NCBI GenBank assembly: GCA_964412815.1
Contig: CAYPQF010000026.1
Location: 124,001-188,000 of the forward strand
Length of the DNA stretch: 64,000 nucleotides
DNA from: JAOAFZ01 sp964412815
GTDB taxonomy: Bacteria > Patescibacteriota > Microgenomatia > UBA1406 > GWC2-37-13
Direction of reading: 5' to 3'
Positions 14,670 to 23,822 of the stretch are shown here, piece by piece. Numbering within the stretch: the stretch's first letter is position 1; each line of letters opens with the position of its first letter. A program made the translations under genes and the position numbers. Under the pieces are notes generated by a model that was not told the origin of the DNA, did no database searches, and saw only the letters and a program-made list of their open reading frames with translations.

Positions 14670-16844
14670 TTACACTGTTTTGAAGTTCAATTCAATGTTT
14701 TTTGGCAGAAATGGCAGCATACCGTTCAAAATCAGAATGGGAGAGCTATTTGACTGTATTTCCACGTTCTCCGCTTCGAACTCCCGGCGCAGAATATCTC
14801 GAGCCGTATCAAGATTTTTACCGGCTATTCTATTCAAAATTTCTTCCTTATTTACTTTTTTGACGATGGTTGCATCACCTGAGACAGCTAGCTCTACCCG
14901 ATTACTTTTTGCATCTGCCTCACGGATCTTATATGAAAGACTGCCTTTATCTACCGTAAACCCGCTGGGGGCACTCTTTTCCAGTTCTGATGCGACGGCA
15001 GCCGCCAAGTCTTCCTCGTTGTAGGCATAGTACTCTATTTTTGCCGTTGCGGTAACAGACACCTCATTCGATTCTGCTCCGACTTCACCGGAATACTTCT
15101 GGTTTGACAACTCTACCTTGGTCAAATCGGTCAGGACAATCATATCTCCTGCGGCACCTTTTTTAACTTCTTCATTTGCTTTTTCTTTCGAGGCCTTTTC
15201 TAATGCTTCATCTAGCAGTTCAATATCACGTGCAGAGATTGTTTTGAGCGTTTTCTTGGTTCCTCCAGAGATTGAGCCTTTGGTGACGGCGTTTGTTCGG
15301 GATGGGGCACCATCTACTGAAAGCACTTTATCCCCTGCAATATTATATTCATCACCTATCTCTGCAGCTGTTACGGCTACTTCTTTTACCTGAGCCTCGA
15401 TGGTATTCCCCCGGGCACTGGCTGAAGCAATGGTTACGTCTGAATCAAGGGTATACGAGAGAGATCCGCTCGTTATTTTAGTGCCGGCTTTGAAGGTTAG
15501 GGCCCGGTCTTCAAAGTTATTTAGGACAACGGTTCCTTTGGCTTTTTCTCCCACTTCCCGCTCACCTGATGTTGCCAGTTTGTCTTCGATGGTCACATTG
15601 ACTGATTTTTTGTCAATGGTAAAGCCCCCGTCTCCACCTCCGGAAGAGGCAGATAACGAAACGTCCTCTGAGATCGTATCTGCAGGTAATGTAATATCAA
15701 TAGTTGCTTTGTGCAAAAAATATTCTGCTGTTCCTGCTCCAGCAAGTACTAGAATCGCTATCACCCCAATAATGATGTTCCGCTTCATTACGCCATTGCT
15801 GACACCAGCAACTCGGGGAACAGTACTGGAAGCACCCTTTGGAAAGCTGAACTTAGGCAGCATCGCCGCAAATGACGGCAGGGTGAATCCAGGTTTTGTA
15901 CCAGACTGCTTCGGCGGTTTCACCTCAGTGTGTTCAGTTACATCTTCACCGATTACAAAACCCATGCGGGATGCTTCATCCGGTTCATCGTCATCCGGAA
16001 CCTCAGCTTTCGCCGATTTTTTGCGAGACGGTTTTTCTTCCTCCGGTTCCGGGGCCATTGCTGCTGCCAGTTCCTCATCCGGGGCTGCTTCTTCCAGAGT
16101 TTCCGGTTCCAGGTCTTTCTCAAGCTGCAACATAAAAGTATTGCTCAATCCGGTCAGCAACTCTTCGCCTTTCAACATCTGGACCCGCGGTGTCTGAATA
16201 AAGATATCATCATCCCAGGGATGTTCTTTAATAACGCGCGCTTCCTTTTCGATATGACTGGTACCATACACAATTACCTTCGAAGGCAGGAGGTATTGCT
16301 CTTTTTTGCGGTTGAACAGTTCATGCAGATCGTCTGTGGTACTGTCTGTACGGGAGGTATTATCGCTATGGATCATCTGTCCACCTTTATAAATATAGAT
16401 GGACAGATGCTGCTGATCCATCTCGATGATAACACCATTCAGGGGTGATGCATCACGTTTTTCGATCATATCCTTTACCGATTCGTGTGCTTCGATAAAT
16501 CCTAATGGTTTGAGGTCCAGTTCTTTGGCAATCTTCTTCATTATCCCTTTGTAGGGCTCTCGAATTTCCTGGGTTTCCTGATCAATAAAATAGGAGTAGA
16601 CAAAAAAGATTGTTTTATCGACATGAATATTGGTCTCGTTCTCAAGCACTGCCAACAGTTCATCAATGTCATCAACAACCCCTTCCCAGCCGTTGCTGAA
16701 TTTGCAGATTTCTTTAGCGACCAGTTCTACCTGACCATCCGTTATCTGGAAGATAAAACCCACAGCACTATCTCCACGGAGAAAGAGTCCGAAGTATGAA
16801 TCTGGTGTTGTATTTTTTTTAGAAAAGAATCCGGGAAGATTCAT
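14670..16844 (-). CDS. Large single-pass membrane protein (PilM-like N-terminus, baseplate-J-like exterior)
   Basis: 724 aa, not assignable to a named protein. Residues 1-245 resemble an actin-like/PilM fold (GLFLRGDSAVGF, then GVIIEMDQQHLSIYIYKGG and VIVYGTSHIEKEA). Residues 245-310 are an acidic and lysine-rich linker, followed by a TLPSF...LPKFSFP segment similar to the proline units in the PBP downstream. One helix lies at about 356-376. The outside part (380-724) has beta-rich repeats (VGEKAKGTVVLNNFEDRALTF, FKAGTKITSGSLSYTLDSD) recalling baseplate-J-type domains common in CPR genomes. It may link the cytoplasm to an envelope machine; this is inference from layout. Confidence 0.65.
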   Translation of the reverse strand: MNLPGFFSKKNTTPDSYFGLFLRGDSAVGFIFQITDGQVELVAKEICKFSNGWEGVVDDIDELLAVLENETNIHVDKTIFFVYSYFIDQETQEIREPYKGIMKKIAKELDLKPLGFIEAHESVKDMIEKRDASPLNGVIIEMDQQHLSIYIYKGGQMIHSDNTSRTDSTTDDLHELFNRKKEQYLLPSKVIVYGTSHIEKEARVIKEHPWDDDIFIQTPRVQMLKGEELLTGLSNTFMLQLEKDLEPETLEEAAPDEELAAAMAPEPEEEKPSRKKSAKAEVPDDDEPDEASRMGFVIGEDVTEHTEVKPPKQSGTKPGFTLPSFAAMLPKFSFPKGASSTVPRVAGVSNGVMKRNIIIGVIAILVLAGAGTAEYFLHKATIDITLPADTISEDVSLSASSGGGDGGFTIDKKSVNVTIEDKLATSGEREVGEKAKGTVVLNNFEDRALTFKAGTKITSGSLSYTLDSDVTIASASARGNTIEAQVKEVAVTAAEIGDEYNIAGDKVLSVDGAPSRTNAVTKGSISGGTKKTLKTISARDIELLDEALEKASKEKANEEVKKGAAGDMIVLTDLTKVELSNQKYSGEVGAESNEVSVTATAKIEYYAYNEEDLAAAVASELEKSAPSGFTVDKGSLSYKIREADAKSNRVELAVSGDATIVKKVNKEEILNRIAGKNLDTARDILRREFEAENVEIQSNSSPILILNGMLPFLPKNIELNFKTV

Positions 16845-16864
16845 AATAGATCATTTTAGCAAAC

Positions 16865-18433
16865 TTATTGTGGTTGTGCACCACCTGTAGTATTTCCCGC
16901 AGCCGGGGTTGTTGCGGCGCTACCCAGTCCAAATCGCTGAAAAACCTGCTGTACTCCTTTTTGCGCGGTATCCAGTGCTTGTGAGTATGCAACGCCCTGA
17001 GCAGTCGCGTTTATAGCATTTTCCAAATAGGCAATGTTTTCATCGTTCAGACCTTTATCGAATGTACGCGATGACAACGGTAAACTCCGATAGTATTCAG
17101 CCTGCTGAATCACCGGCCCCAGGTATTCATGTTGTGCCAGGGTATCTGCCAGATCGATTCGGGAATAAGCACTGCCAAAGGGACGGGTTTTGCTTTGTTC
17201 GGCAAAAATCTTCTGCTGACTTTCCGCCGATGCCATAAAAGTTAAGAGTTTCCAAGCCTCTATCTGATTCGGGCTGAACTTTGATACTCCCTCTACCCAG
17301 TATGTTGCAATTGAAAGTGGCTGTCCATCAAGTCCGCGTGGAACTGGTGCGACTTTTACGGGAATATCCGGGTTAATGGCTTTGATTGAGAGTATCTGCC
17401 AGGAAGGGGCAATGATAATAGCCACTTTTTCCTGCGCAAAGGCCGTGATATTGTTAGGCATGGTATCGTTCCAGATATTCTTTTCAGCGAACTCACGGTA
17501 CACCTGAAGTGCCTCCTGAGCCGCTTGAGTGTTAAGAGCAGTGATAGATCCGCCATTTTGTAACAGCAGAATCCCGTAGATCTCTCCAAAATGTTCTATA
17601 TTCGTTGCCGTTCCCATTGCGATGCCAGAAGTAACAATCTGCCCCTGCTGATCCTGCACTGTCAGTGCTGTCACTGTCTCCAAGAGATCACCAATCCAGT
17701 TGGTGGGTGCAGTAGTAATTCCTGCTTTCTTAAAGAGATTATCGTTATAGATCATTACCAGTCCGTCGATCGAGAGTGGAATTCCATAATAACTGCCATC
17801 AATCCCCAGATCCTGCTGCTGTATTTTGTAAAAGGTTTTTTCATACTCCTCCTGAGACATAATCTCCTTGGGAATGGGGGCCGCTACCTCCTGAACCTGA
17901 GGCAGCCAGGTATTATGAAACCGAAAGATATCAGGACCTTTTCCGTTGCGGCTGCGTGCAATTAATTTTTCCCGATAATCAACTGGGTCCAGTTTCTCGT
18001 AATTGATAGTGACATGAGGGTTCGCTTTGGTATATTCATCAAAAACGGGCTGAAGTACTGCCTTATCCTCCCACAGTCCCCAGTAGGTCAGTGTCACCGG
18101 GTCTGGCGTTTTGTTCGCTCCATTTCCTCTGTTTAACAGTACCGCAAGAACCACTACAAAGATGATGATAAAAAACAATATAGCTCCTCCTATGATAAAA
18201 TATTTCGTCTTACTTTCCTCATAGACCGGCGGCAGGTCACCGGTTAACTCCGGTGGCGGCGCGTTCAAAAAGGCATCGCCCGCAGTTTCAAGAGGCGGCG
18301 GCGCAGCCTGAGGAATTTCCGGTTGCGCGGTAGGTATGTTCTGAGGAATCTGCTGGGGAACGTCATCGTATGAAACGTTCTCAAATATCGCGCCGGATTG
18401 ATTTTCGGGCGTATTTGATTTATTATCATTCAT
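16865..18433 (-). CDS. Membrane-anchored extracellular solute-binding protein
   Basis: A 522-aa protein with a proline-rich cytoplasmic N-terminus (residues 1-70), one membrane helix (about 77-100) and a family-1 sugar-type solute-binding domain outside (VTLTYWGLWEDKAVLQPVF, GPDIFRFHNTWLPQ, GIPLSIDGLVMIYN). Most such proteins are lipoproteins or secreted; here anchoring is by an uncleaved helix. No ABC permease or ATPase is nearby, so it may bind sugars for another purpose or work with a transporter elsewhere. The C-terminal 20 residues are Gly/Thr/Ala rich. Its start is 7 bases from the divergent VanW gene; a TATCAT box ends 7 bases before its ATG. Confidence 0.85.
   Translation of the reverse strand: MNDNKSNTPENQSGAIFENVSYDDVPQQIPQNIPTAQPEIPQAAPPPLETAGDAFLNAPPPELTGDLPPVYEESKTKYFIIGGAILFFIIIFVVVLAVLLNRGNGANKTPDPVTLTYWGLWEDKAVLQPVFDEYTKANPHVTINYEKLDPVDYREKLIARSRNGKGPDIFRFHNTWLPQVQEVAAPIPKEIMSQEEYEKTFYKIQQQDLGIDGSYYGIPLSIDGLVMIYNDNLFKKAGITTAPTNWIGDLLETVTALTVQDQQGQIVTSGIAMGTATNIEHFGEIYGILLLQNGGSITALNTQAAQEALQVYREFAEKNIWNDTMPNNITAFAQEKVAIIIAPSWQILSIKAINPDIPVKVAPVPRGLDGQPLSIATYWVEGVSKFSPNQIEAWKLLTFMASAESQQKIFAEQSKTRPFGSAYSRIDLADTLAQHEYLGPVIQQAEYYRSLPLSSRTFDKGLNDENIAYLENAINATAQGVAYSQALDTAQKGVQQVFQRFGLGSAATTPAAGNTTGGAQPQ
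18398..18426 (+). promoter_or_regulatory. Promoter of the VanW gene, inside the divergent gene
   Basis: TTGATT (18398-18403) and TATTAT (18421-18426) are 17 bases apart. They lie within the first codons of the oppositely oriented solute-binding gene. The start site would fall about 8 bases before the ATG at 18441. Confidence 0.6.
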
Positions 18434-18440
18434 AGATTTA

Positions 18441-19877
18441 ATGATACCAAAAGTTCTAAAAACTCACATCCATAAGGTGCGTAAGCATCTCAATATTCCC
18501 GCTATTATCGGGCTTTCTCTTCTATTGGTACTCGTGATAACCAGTGCTGTGGTAGGTATTGCGCTCTTCCGTCAGGATGAACAGTACCGGAATGTCATCT
18601 ACCCGAACGTCTCGGTAAACGGAGTTGATGTATCCGGTAAGACAAAAGAACAGGTGATCGACCTCTTTCAGAAAGATACCTCGGAATACAAACAGGTAAC
18701 CTTTAATATCCTCTACAAAGAAACACAGATTGCAACTATCTCCGGAGAAGAGCTGAATATGAAAACTAATATTCAGGATATCGCGACCCAGGCTTATCTT
18801 ATCGCCCGGACAGAACACGGGCCGACACGCCTCAAGCAGAAACTCGAACTTCTTTTCAACACTGGATCCTATCCATTCGAAACGACTGTTCAGTACAATA
18901 CTAAACCGTTTGATGAGTTTATTCGTATAACAGCTGATACCTATTACAAAGCACCCAAAAACGCAAAATTTACTTTTGAAAATGATCGGGTATCCAGTTT
19001 TGAGGCAGATGAGCCTGGTCTTGAGATTAATAAAAAACAATTTCAGTCAGATCTGGAAAAAGCTTTAAAAGAAGTGGAAAATAAACCAGCGGACAAAACA
19101 ATAGTGGTCAAGGATCAAGTACTGGAACCCGAGATTACTCTGGCAGAGACAAATCAGCTGGGGATCGAAGAGTTGATTGGTGAAGGAGTTTCTGATTACT
19201 CCGGATCTTCTCCTGATCGTATTTATAACCTGACACTGGCAGCTTCCAAGTTTAACGGGGTAATTATTCCACCGAATGAAGAATTCTCGTTTAATACCAT
19301 TATCGGGGATATCTCTTCCAGTACCGGGTATCGTCCATCCTACATTATCAAAAATGGTCAGACGGTTCTGGGCGACGGCGGTGGTGTCTGTCAGGTCTCC
19401 ACAACCGCATTCCGAGCTGCACTCAAGACCGGGCTCCCCATCACCGAACGCCATGCTCATGCATATCGGGTCAGCTATTATGAAAACGATGCGAAACCAG
19501 GATTTGATGCTACGATCTATACTCCTTCCGTTGATTTACGGTTTAAGAATGATACTCCTTCGAATATTCTGATCCAAACAGAAATTGATGAAGAAAACAA
19601 TATCCTCTATTTCCGACTGTACGGGAAAAAGGACAACCGGGTTGTAGAGTTAAGTGATGCCACGGTATGGGACGTTGCTCCTCCACCGGAACCACGCTAC
19701 CAGGATGACCCAAACCTGCCGCAGGGTCAGACCAAGCAGGTTGATTATGCAGCCTGGGGGGCCAAGTCAAAATTTACATATAAGGTAACAAAGGATAATA
19801 AAGTCCTACACGAAGAAGAGTTCTACTCCTCATACCGGCCATGGCAAGCGGTCTTCCTGGTCGGCAAAAAACCGTAA
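18441..19877 (+). CDS. VanW family protein with YoaR-type domain
   Basis: A 478-aa envelope protein. A membrane helix lies at about residues 17-42. A YoaR-like peptidoglycan-binding domain follows (VIYPNVSVNGVDVSGKTKEQV), then the VanW domain (FSFNTIIGDISSSTGY, GDGGGVCQVSTT, TERHAHAYRV). The tail from about 420 resembles a short G5-type region. VanW proteins are common in Gram-positive and CPR genomes; the biochemical role is not settled, though wall association is likely. The HAD gene begins 3 bases after the stop. Confidence 0.9.
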   Translation: MIPKVLKTHIHKVRKHLNIPAIIGLSLLLVLVITSAVVGIALFRQDEQYRNVIYPNVSVNGVDVSGKTKEQVIDLFQKDTSEYKQVTFNILYKETQIATISGEELNMKTNIQDIATQAYLIARTEHGPTRLKQKLELLFNTGSYPFETTVQYNTKPFDEFIRITADTYYKAPKNAKFTFENDRVSSFEADEPGLEINKKQFQSDLEKALKEVENKPADKTIVVKDQVLEPEITLAETNQLGIEELIGEGVSDYSGSSPDRIYNLTLAASKFNGVIIPPNEEFSFNTIIGDISSSTGYRPSYIIKNGQTVLGDGGGVCQVSTTAFRAALKTGLPITERHAHAYRVSYYENDAKPGFDATIYTPSVDLRFKNDTPSNILIQTEIDEENNILYFRLYGKKDNRVVELSDATVWDVAPPPEPRYQDDPNLPQGQTKQVDYAAWGAKSKFTYKVTKDNKVLHEEEFYSSYRPWQAVFLVGKKP

Positions 19878-19880
19878 TCT

Positions 19881-20519
19881 ATGCAAAAACACACAATCGT
19901 CTTTGACTTTGACGGTACGATTGCCAATTCGATCACTATTGGATTGAAGATGGTTAACTCGATTATCGCCGGTCTGGGCATGGACGAAATCACCGAAAAC
20001 GACTTTGAGATCATCCGCGGGAAACCGTATTATGACATCATCAAGATGTTTAATATCCCTATCTGGCAGATTCCAAAGCTCCTGCTTCAGCTTCGTGATA
20101 AGATGAAAGAGAATCTGCATGATGTTCATCCCTACCGCTATATGCCGTATGTTCTAACTGAACTCCAAAAAGAAGGATACCGGTTATTTGTCTTAACTTC
20201 CAACAGCCGTGACATTGTGGAGAACTTTATGCAGGCCCATGCCATTGAGGTTTTTGAGGATATCTACTCCGAAAAGAATATCTTCGGAAAAGCAGCCGCA
20301 ATTAAACGCTTTCTCAAACTGCAAGGGATTCAAAAAAGTGATGTGGTCTATGTCGGCGATGAAGTCCGTGATATTGAGGCCAGTAAAAAAGCAGGAATTC
20401 CGGTTATTTCGGTAACCTGGGGTTTTAATTCAGAAGATATTCTCAAGTCTCATTCTCCTTCGGCTATTGCTCATGAACCAAAAGAACTTCTAAGCATTAT
20501 TCGCGATTTAACACGCTAA
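19881..20519 (+). CDS. HAD-family phosphatase (phosphoglycolate phosphatase-like)
   Basis: A 212-aa haloacid dehalogenase-type hydrolase. FDFDGTIANS (residues 8-17) holds the nucleophilic and acid/base aspartates, LTSNSRD is motif II, and VGDEVRDIEASKKAG is motif IV with the metal-binding aspartates. The helical cap between motifs I and II resembles the Gph/PGP group. The substrate cannot be read from sequence. Co-transcription with the VanW gene is likely from the 3-base gap. Confidence 0.88.
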   Translation: MQKHTIVFDFDGTIANSITIGLKMVNSIIAGLGMDEITENDFEIIRGKPYYDIIKMFNIPIWQIPKLLLQLRDKMKENLHDVHPYRYMPYVLTELQKEGYRLFVLTSNSRDIVENFMQAHAIEVFEDIYSEKNIFGKAAAIKRFLKLQGIQKSDVVYVGDEVRDIEASKKAGIPVISVTWGFNSEDILKSHSPSAIAHEPKELLSIIRDLTR

Positions 20520-20541
20520 ACAACAACGCTACGTACAGAAG

Positions 20542-21144
20542 TTACCGAAACCAGTCAGCACGACCGAGTTTGTAGTTTAGCTTTTCCAGCGCTCGTTTCC
20601 CAATCTCTTTGGCAGGAACACCGCCCACAATTGTTTTTTCAGCTACATCTTTGGTTACTACGGCACCCGCAGCCACCACTGCTCCCTTTTGAATGGTTAC
20701 GCCCGGTAGAATAATAGCACGTGGTCCGACAAAGACATAGTCCTCGATTACCACCGGCTCCATAGTATGGGAAAATGTTTTGCTCGCAATATCATGCTGT
20801 GCATTGTAGATCATAACCTCTGATGCCAGATCAACATGATCGCCGATCTGTATCGAAGCACGACCATCCAGAACAGCACCCTCTCCAATGATGGTATCTG
20901 AGCCAATACTGATTCCTTCCGGACGATAGAAGCGTGCACCGGTATGAATCGCCGAACCTTTGCCTATGCGGATTCCTGAAAGTCGATAGGTGAGATTTCG
21001 AATGGTATGGGAAGGAATACACCCAATCAAATGCAGAAACAGTACTTCAAATTCAAGCAGGGTTTTATAGATACGAAAGGTGATCTTCGAGACAACTGTA
21101 TCCGGGGTTAAGACGACTCCGTGTTTATCTTTGAATGTGAACAT
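20542..21144 (-). CDS. Left-handed beta-helix acyltransferase (hexapeptide repeats)
   Basis: 200 aa with at least six hexapeptide-type turns (IRIGKGSAIHTGARFYRPEGI, IGSDTIIGEGAVLDG, IQIGDHVDLAS), an active-site histidine in NAQHDI and the terminal GGVPAKEIGKRA that closes this fold. It probably acetylates a sugar or a related acceptor with acetyl-CoA, as in the Maa/NodL/WcaF group. The N-terminal helix (VLFLHLIGCIPSHT) resembles the membrane-edge helix of polysaccharide acetyltransferases. The acceptor is unknown. Confidence 0.88.
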   Translation of the reverse strand: MFTFKDKHGVVLTPDTVVSKITFRIYKTLLEFEVLFLHLIGCIPSHTIRNLTYRLSGIRIGKGSAIHTGARFYRPEGISIGSDTIIGEGAVLDGRASIQIGDHVDLASEVMIYNAQHDIASKTFSHTMEPVVIEDYVFVGPRAIILPGVTIQKGAVVAAGAVVTKDVAEKTIVGGVPAKEIGKRALEKLNYKLGRADWFR

Positions 21145-21156
21145 AAAATTAGGTAT

Positions 21157-21180
21157 AAAGGGGTTGGCTATCCCCTTTTT
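21157..21180. terminator. Hairpin between helicase and acetyltransferase genes
   Basis: AAAGGGG (21157-21163) pairs with CCCCTTT (21172-21178) around an 8-base loop. Five T follow on the plus strand; on the minus strand, where the flanking genes lie, the T-run is only three long. It may terminate the helicase transcript weakly. Further on (21180-21284) there is a GC-rich CTGCGC/GCGCAG hairpin but no gene. Confidence 0.4.
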
Positions 21181-21284
21181 ACTGCGCCTCTGCGCGCAGC
21201 GCAGCTAAGCATGTAAAAAGGCGGTAGACAAACCCTATTGAACTAGAGCTATGTGGACATTCATAGCTACACACTATTATACCC

Positions 21285-23090
21285 TTAATAGCTGTAATAC
21301 TCAATTTCCTCTTCGTCTGGAGACCTGATAAAGCGGGACTTAATTCCTTCCATTCTTCTCCCAAACATAAACCGGCGCCGGGCAAAACTTAAGAAGAGTT
21401 TTTTCATAGCGCGCGTAATGCCCACATACAGCAACCGTCGTTCTTCTTCCAGCTGATATACATCGTCAATTGACCGGGAATGAGGGAGAATCCCCTCCTC
21501 CATTCCGACAATAAAGACATACGGGAACTCCAACCCTTTTGCCTGGTGCAATGTCATTAAGCGAACTCCTTCCTTTGATTTTCCGGTCTTCTCGCCTTCC
21601 GAGTACTCAGATTCAACCAGCGCTACCTGTTCCAGAAAGGCCACCAACTCCGGAAATGCCACCGCGACAGACTTTAACTCTTTGATGTTTTCCAGACGGG
21701 AGTAATCTTCTACAATCTCGGGATTATACAGATCCAGATAGCCCGTCGCAGCAAAGATACGGTCAATCAGATCTGACGTTGCAAGCTCGGTATGTAGTTG
21801 TGGGTTTTGCTGATAAAATGCGACAAAATTTGTCCAGCGCCGCTTCCCCAGCTTCATGATACGATCGGTCGAGATTTCATCGTTGGGGTTCACAAATAAA
21901 CGGAGATACGAAAGAATATCCTTAATTTCCTTGCGTTCGTAGAAGCGTACCCCTCCGATCAACGTATAGGGAATACCGTAATGCAGAAATGCCTCTTCGA
22001 TGGCGCGGGACTGGGCGTTGGTGCGATATAAAATTGCACAATCAGCGTATGAAAATGTCGGCTTTGCACTCATCTGCTCAATCTGAGAGATGACATAGAG
22101 CGCCTCTGATTGTTCATTCTCAGCCTCATGAATAATAATCTCTTCACCTTTTTCGTTTGCGGTAAAGAGCTGGAGAATCGGATGGGTCTCGTTTTTCGAG
22201 ATAATGTCATACGCGTAATCAAGAATGGTCTGGGTAGAACGGTAGTTCTGTTCCAGATACACTGATTTTGCTCCTGGAAAGTCCTGTATAAACTTTTCCA
22301 GGTTCCGGATATCTGCGCCACGCCAAGAATAAATACTTTGTGAAAAATCTCCCACGGCAGTGACATTCTGATGTTTTTTTGCAAGCAGCCGGGTCAGTAC
22401 ATACTGGGCAAAATTGGTATCCTGAAACTCATCGACCAGCAGATGCTTATACCGGTTCTGATACTTTTCCAGTACTGGCGGGTGCTTGGTAAACAACTGC
22501 ACCACTTTCATGATCAAATCATCAAAATCAACCGCCATATTCTTTTCCAGCTCTTTCTGGTACTCGTAATACACATCAGCCACCTCTGCAGCACGATAGA
22601 AGGCAAAAATTTCCAGATAGCGATCCGTATCTACCAGCTGATTTTTTGCATCGGATATCTTATTGAGAAAGTAGGAAGGGGTTAACTTGGTTTTATTTTT
22701 TTTCTTGAGAATCTTTTTTATCAGACTGATCTGATCATCGGTGTCATAGATCGTAAAGGTACGTTCCAGACCGATATGATGCCCGTCACGCCGGAGGACC
22801 ATACAACAGAACGCATGAAAGGTTCCCACAAACCCCAGCCTGAAGTTCTCTACTTCGGGCAGTGCCCGTTCAATACGCTCTTTCATCTCACGCGCGGCTT
22901 TATTCGTAAACGTGATCATCACAATAGACTCAGGCAGCACATCGTGATTCATCACCAGGTTCAGCACCTTGGCTATCAGAACACGGGTTTTCCCTGATCC
23001 AGCACCCGCAAGTACAACAGAAGGACCGTTCGTAATTTCTACCGCCTCACGCTGATGGTCATTGAGAAGTTTAAATATATCAGCCGACAT
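21285..23090 (-). CDS. pcrA: UvrD/PcrA-type superfamily 1A DNA helicase
   Basis: A 3'-5' DNA helicase for repair and replication-fork work. LAGAGSGKTR is Walker A, ITFTNKAAREM motif Ia, DEFQDTN Walker B, GDFSQSIYSWRGA motif III, LEQNYRST motif IV, LMTLHQAKGLEF motif V and LYVGITRA motif VI. At 601 aa it is shorter than usual (about 720) because the C-terminal RNA-polymerase-binding tail and part of the 2B domain are reduced. The start sits 5 bases after a TATTAT box. Confidence 0.93.
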   Translation of the reverse strand: MSADIFKLLNDHQREAVEITNGPSVVLAGAGSGKTRVLIAKVLNLVMNHDVLPESIVMITFTNKAAREMKERIERALPEVENFRLGFVGTFHAFCCMVLRRDGHHIGLERTFTIYDTDDQISLIKKILKKKNKTKLTPSYFLNKISDAKNQLVDTDRYLEIFAFYRAAEVADVYYEYQKELEKNMAVDFDDLIMKVVQLFTKHPPVLEKYQNRYKHLLVDEFQDTNFAQYVLTRLLAKKHQNVTAVGDFSQSIYSWRGADIRNLEKFIQDFPGAKSVYLEQNYRSTQTILDYAYDIISKNETHPILQLFTANEKGEEIIIHEAENEQSEALYVISQIEQMSAKPTFSYADCAILYRTNAQSRAIEEAFLHYGIPYTLIGGVRFYERKEIKDILSYLRLFVNPNDEISTDRIMKLGKRRWTNFVAFYQQNPQLHTELATSDLIDRIFAATGYLDLYNPEIVEDYSRLENIKELKSVAVAFPELVAFLEQVALVESEYSEGEKTGKSKEGVRLMTLHQAKGLEFPYVFIVGMEEGILPHSRSIDDVYQLEEERRLLYVGITRAMKKLFLSFARRRFMFGRRMEGIKSRFIRSPDEEEIEYYSY

Positions 23091-23094
23091 AGGT

Positions 23095-23101
23095 TATAAT
23101 A
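23095..23101. promoter_or_regulatory. Shared -10-like TATAATA between pcrA and tpiA
   Basis: Plus-strand TATAAT (23095-23100) and minus-strand TATTAT (23101-23096) overlap. For pcrA it would be a leaderless promoter; for tpiA it would give a leader of about 35 bases. Neither has a convincing -35. Confidence 0.3.
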
Positions 23102-23138
23102 CTATCATACAATACCTGCAAATTCGTTGACAAACTCT

Positions 23139-23822
23139 ATGAAATATATCATCGCAAACTGGAAAGCGAATAAAACTCTTTCTGAATCACAAGACTGGAT
23201 TACTTCGTTTACCAGCCTGCTCACCACTGATACATCACTCATGGAATCACTTACCCAGAACAGGGTTGCAATTATCATCTGCCCACCGGACGTCTATTTG
23301 CCGCTCCTCAGCACTGGATTATCTAACCTCACGAATGTCCATATTGGAGCTCAGAACGTCTCGGCGTTCGAAAAAGGGGCGTATACAGGAGAAACGACAG
23401 CTATTCATTTAAAAGACTATGCGACCTACACACTGATCGGTCATAGCGAACGACGCAGTAACTTCGGCGAAACGGATGAGGTACTCGCCCGTAAAATACA
23501 GATGGCACAGGCTCAATCCATTACTCCTATTCATTGTGTCCGCGGACAGCAGGATGCGCTTTTTGAAGGTGTTTCAATGATTGCATATGAACCAGTTGAA
23601 GCAATTGGTACCGGGAAGAATATGCCTGCAGAAGAAGTCGTAGCCAAAAAAAAGGAGATGAATATCCCTGAGACCACAGTCTTTATCTATGGGGGGAGCG
23701 TTAGTGAACAGAGTTGCAGCGAGTACTTACAGAAACCCGAGATTCATGGATTACTGGTGGGCGGAGCATCTCTTCTTCCTGAATCATTCCTGGGCATCGT
23801 TCGCAGTGCCGTTTCGATATGA
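23139..23822 (+). CDS. tpiA: Triosephosphate isomerase, compact
   Basis: It interconverts dihydroxyacetone phosphate and glyceraldehyde-3-phosphate. IANWKANKT has the catalytic lysine, TLIGHSERR the histidine, AYEPVEAIGTGK the glutamate and loop 6, and FIYGGSV the phosphate loop. I start at ATG 23139 (MKYIIANWK); a TTG four codons earlier is possible. At 227 aa it is about 25 residues shorter than usual: the segment between the IHCV strand and the loop with the catalytic glutamate is cut to about 20 residues. The usual Trp in the loop is Glu. Its stop overlaps the LCP start. Confidence 0.93.
   Translation: MKYIIANWKANKTLSESQDWITSFTSLLTTDTSLMESLTQNRVAIIICPPDVYLPLLSTGLSNLTNVHIGAQNVSAFEKGAYTGETTAIHLKDYATYTLIGHSERRSNFGETDEVLARKIQMAQAQSITPIHCVRGQQDALFEGVSMIAYEPVEAIGTGKNMPAEEVVAKKKEMNIPETTVFIYGGSVSEQSCSEYLQKPEIHGLLVGGASLLPESFLGIVRSAVSI

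Noticed and set aside
15400..16197. 265-codon plus-strand ORF opposite the 724-aa protein
   Set aside because: Serine-rich shadow of the other strand's codon pattern. The minus-strand frame has a clear domain layout.
21180..21284. Possible tRNA (a GTTCAAT motif on the minus strand)
   Set aside because: The T-arm would have a six-base loop with no G-C closing pair, and no acceptor or anticodon arms can be formed.
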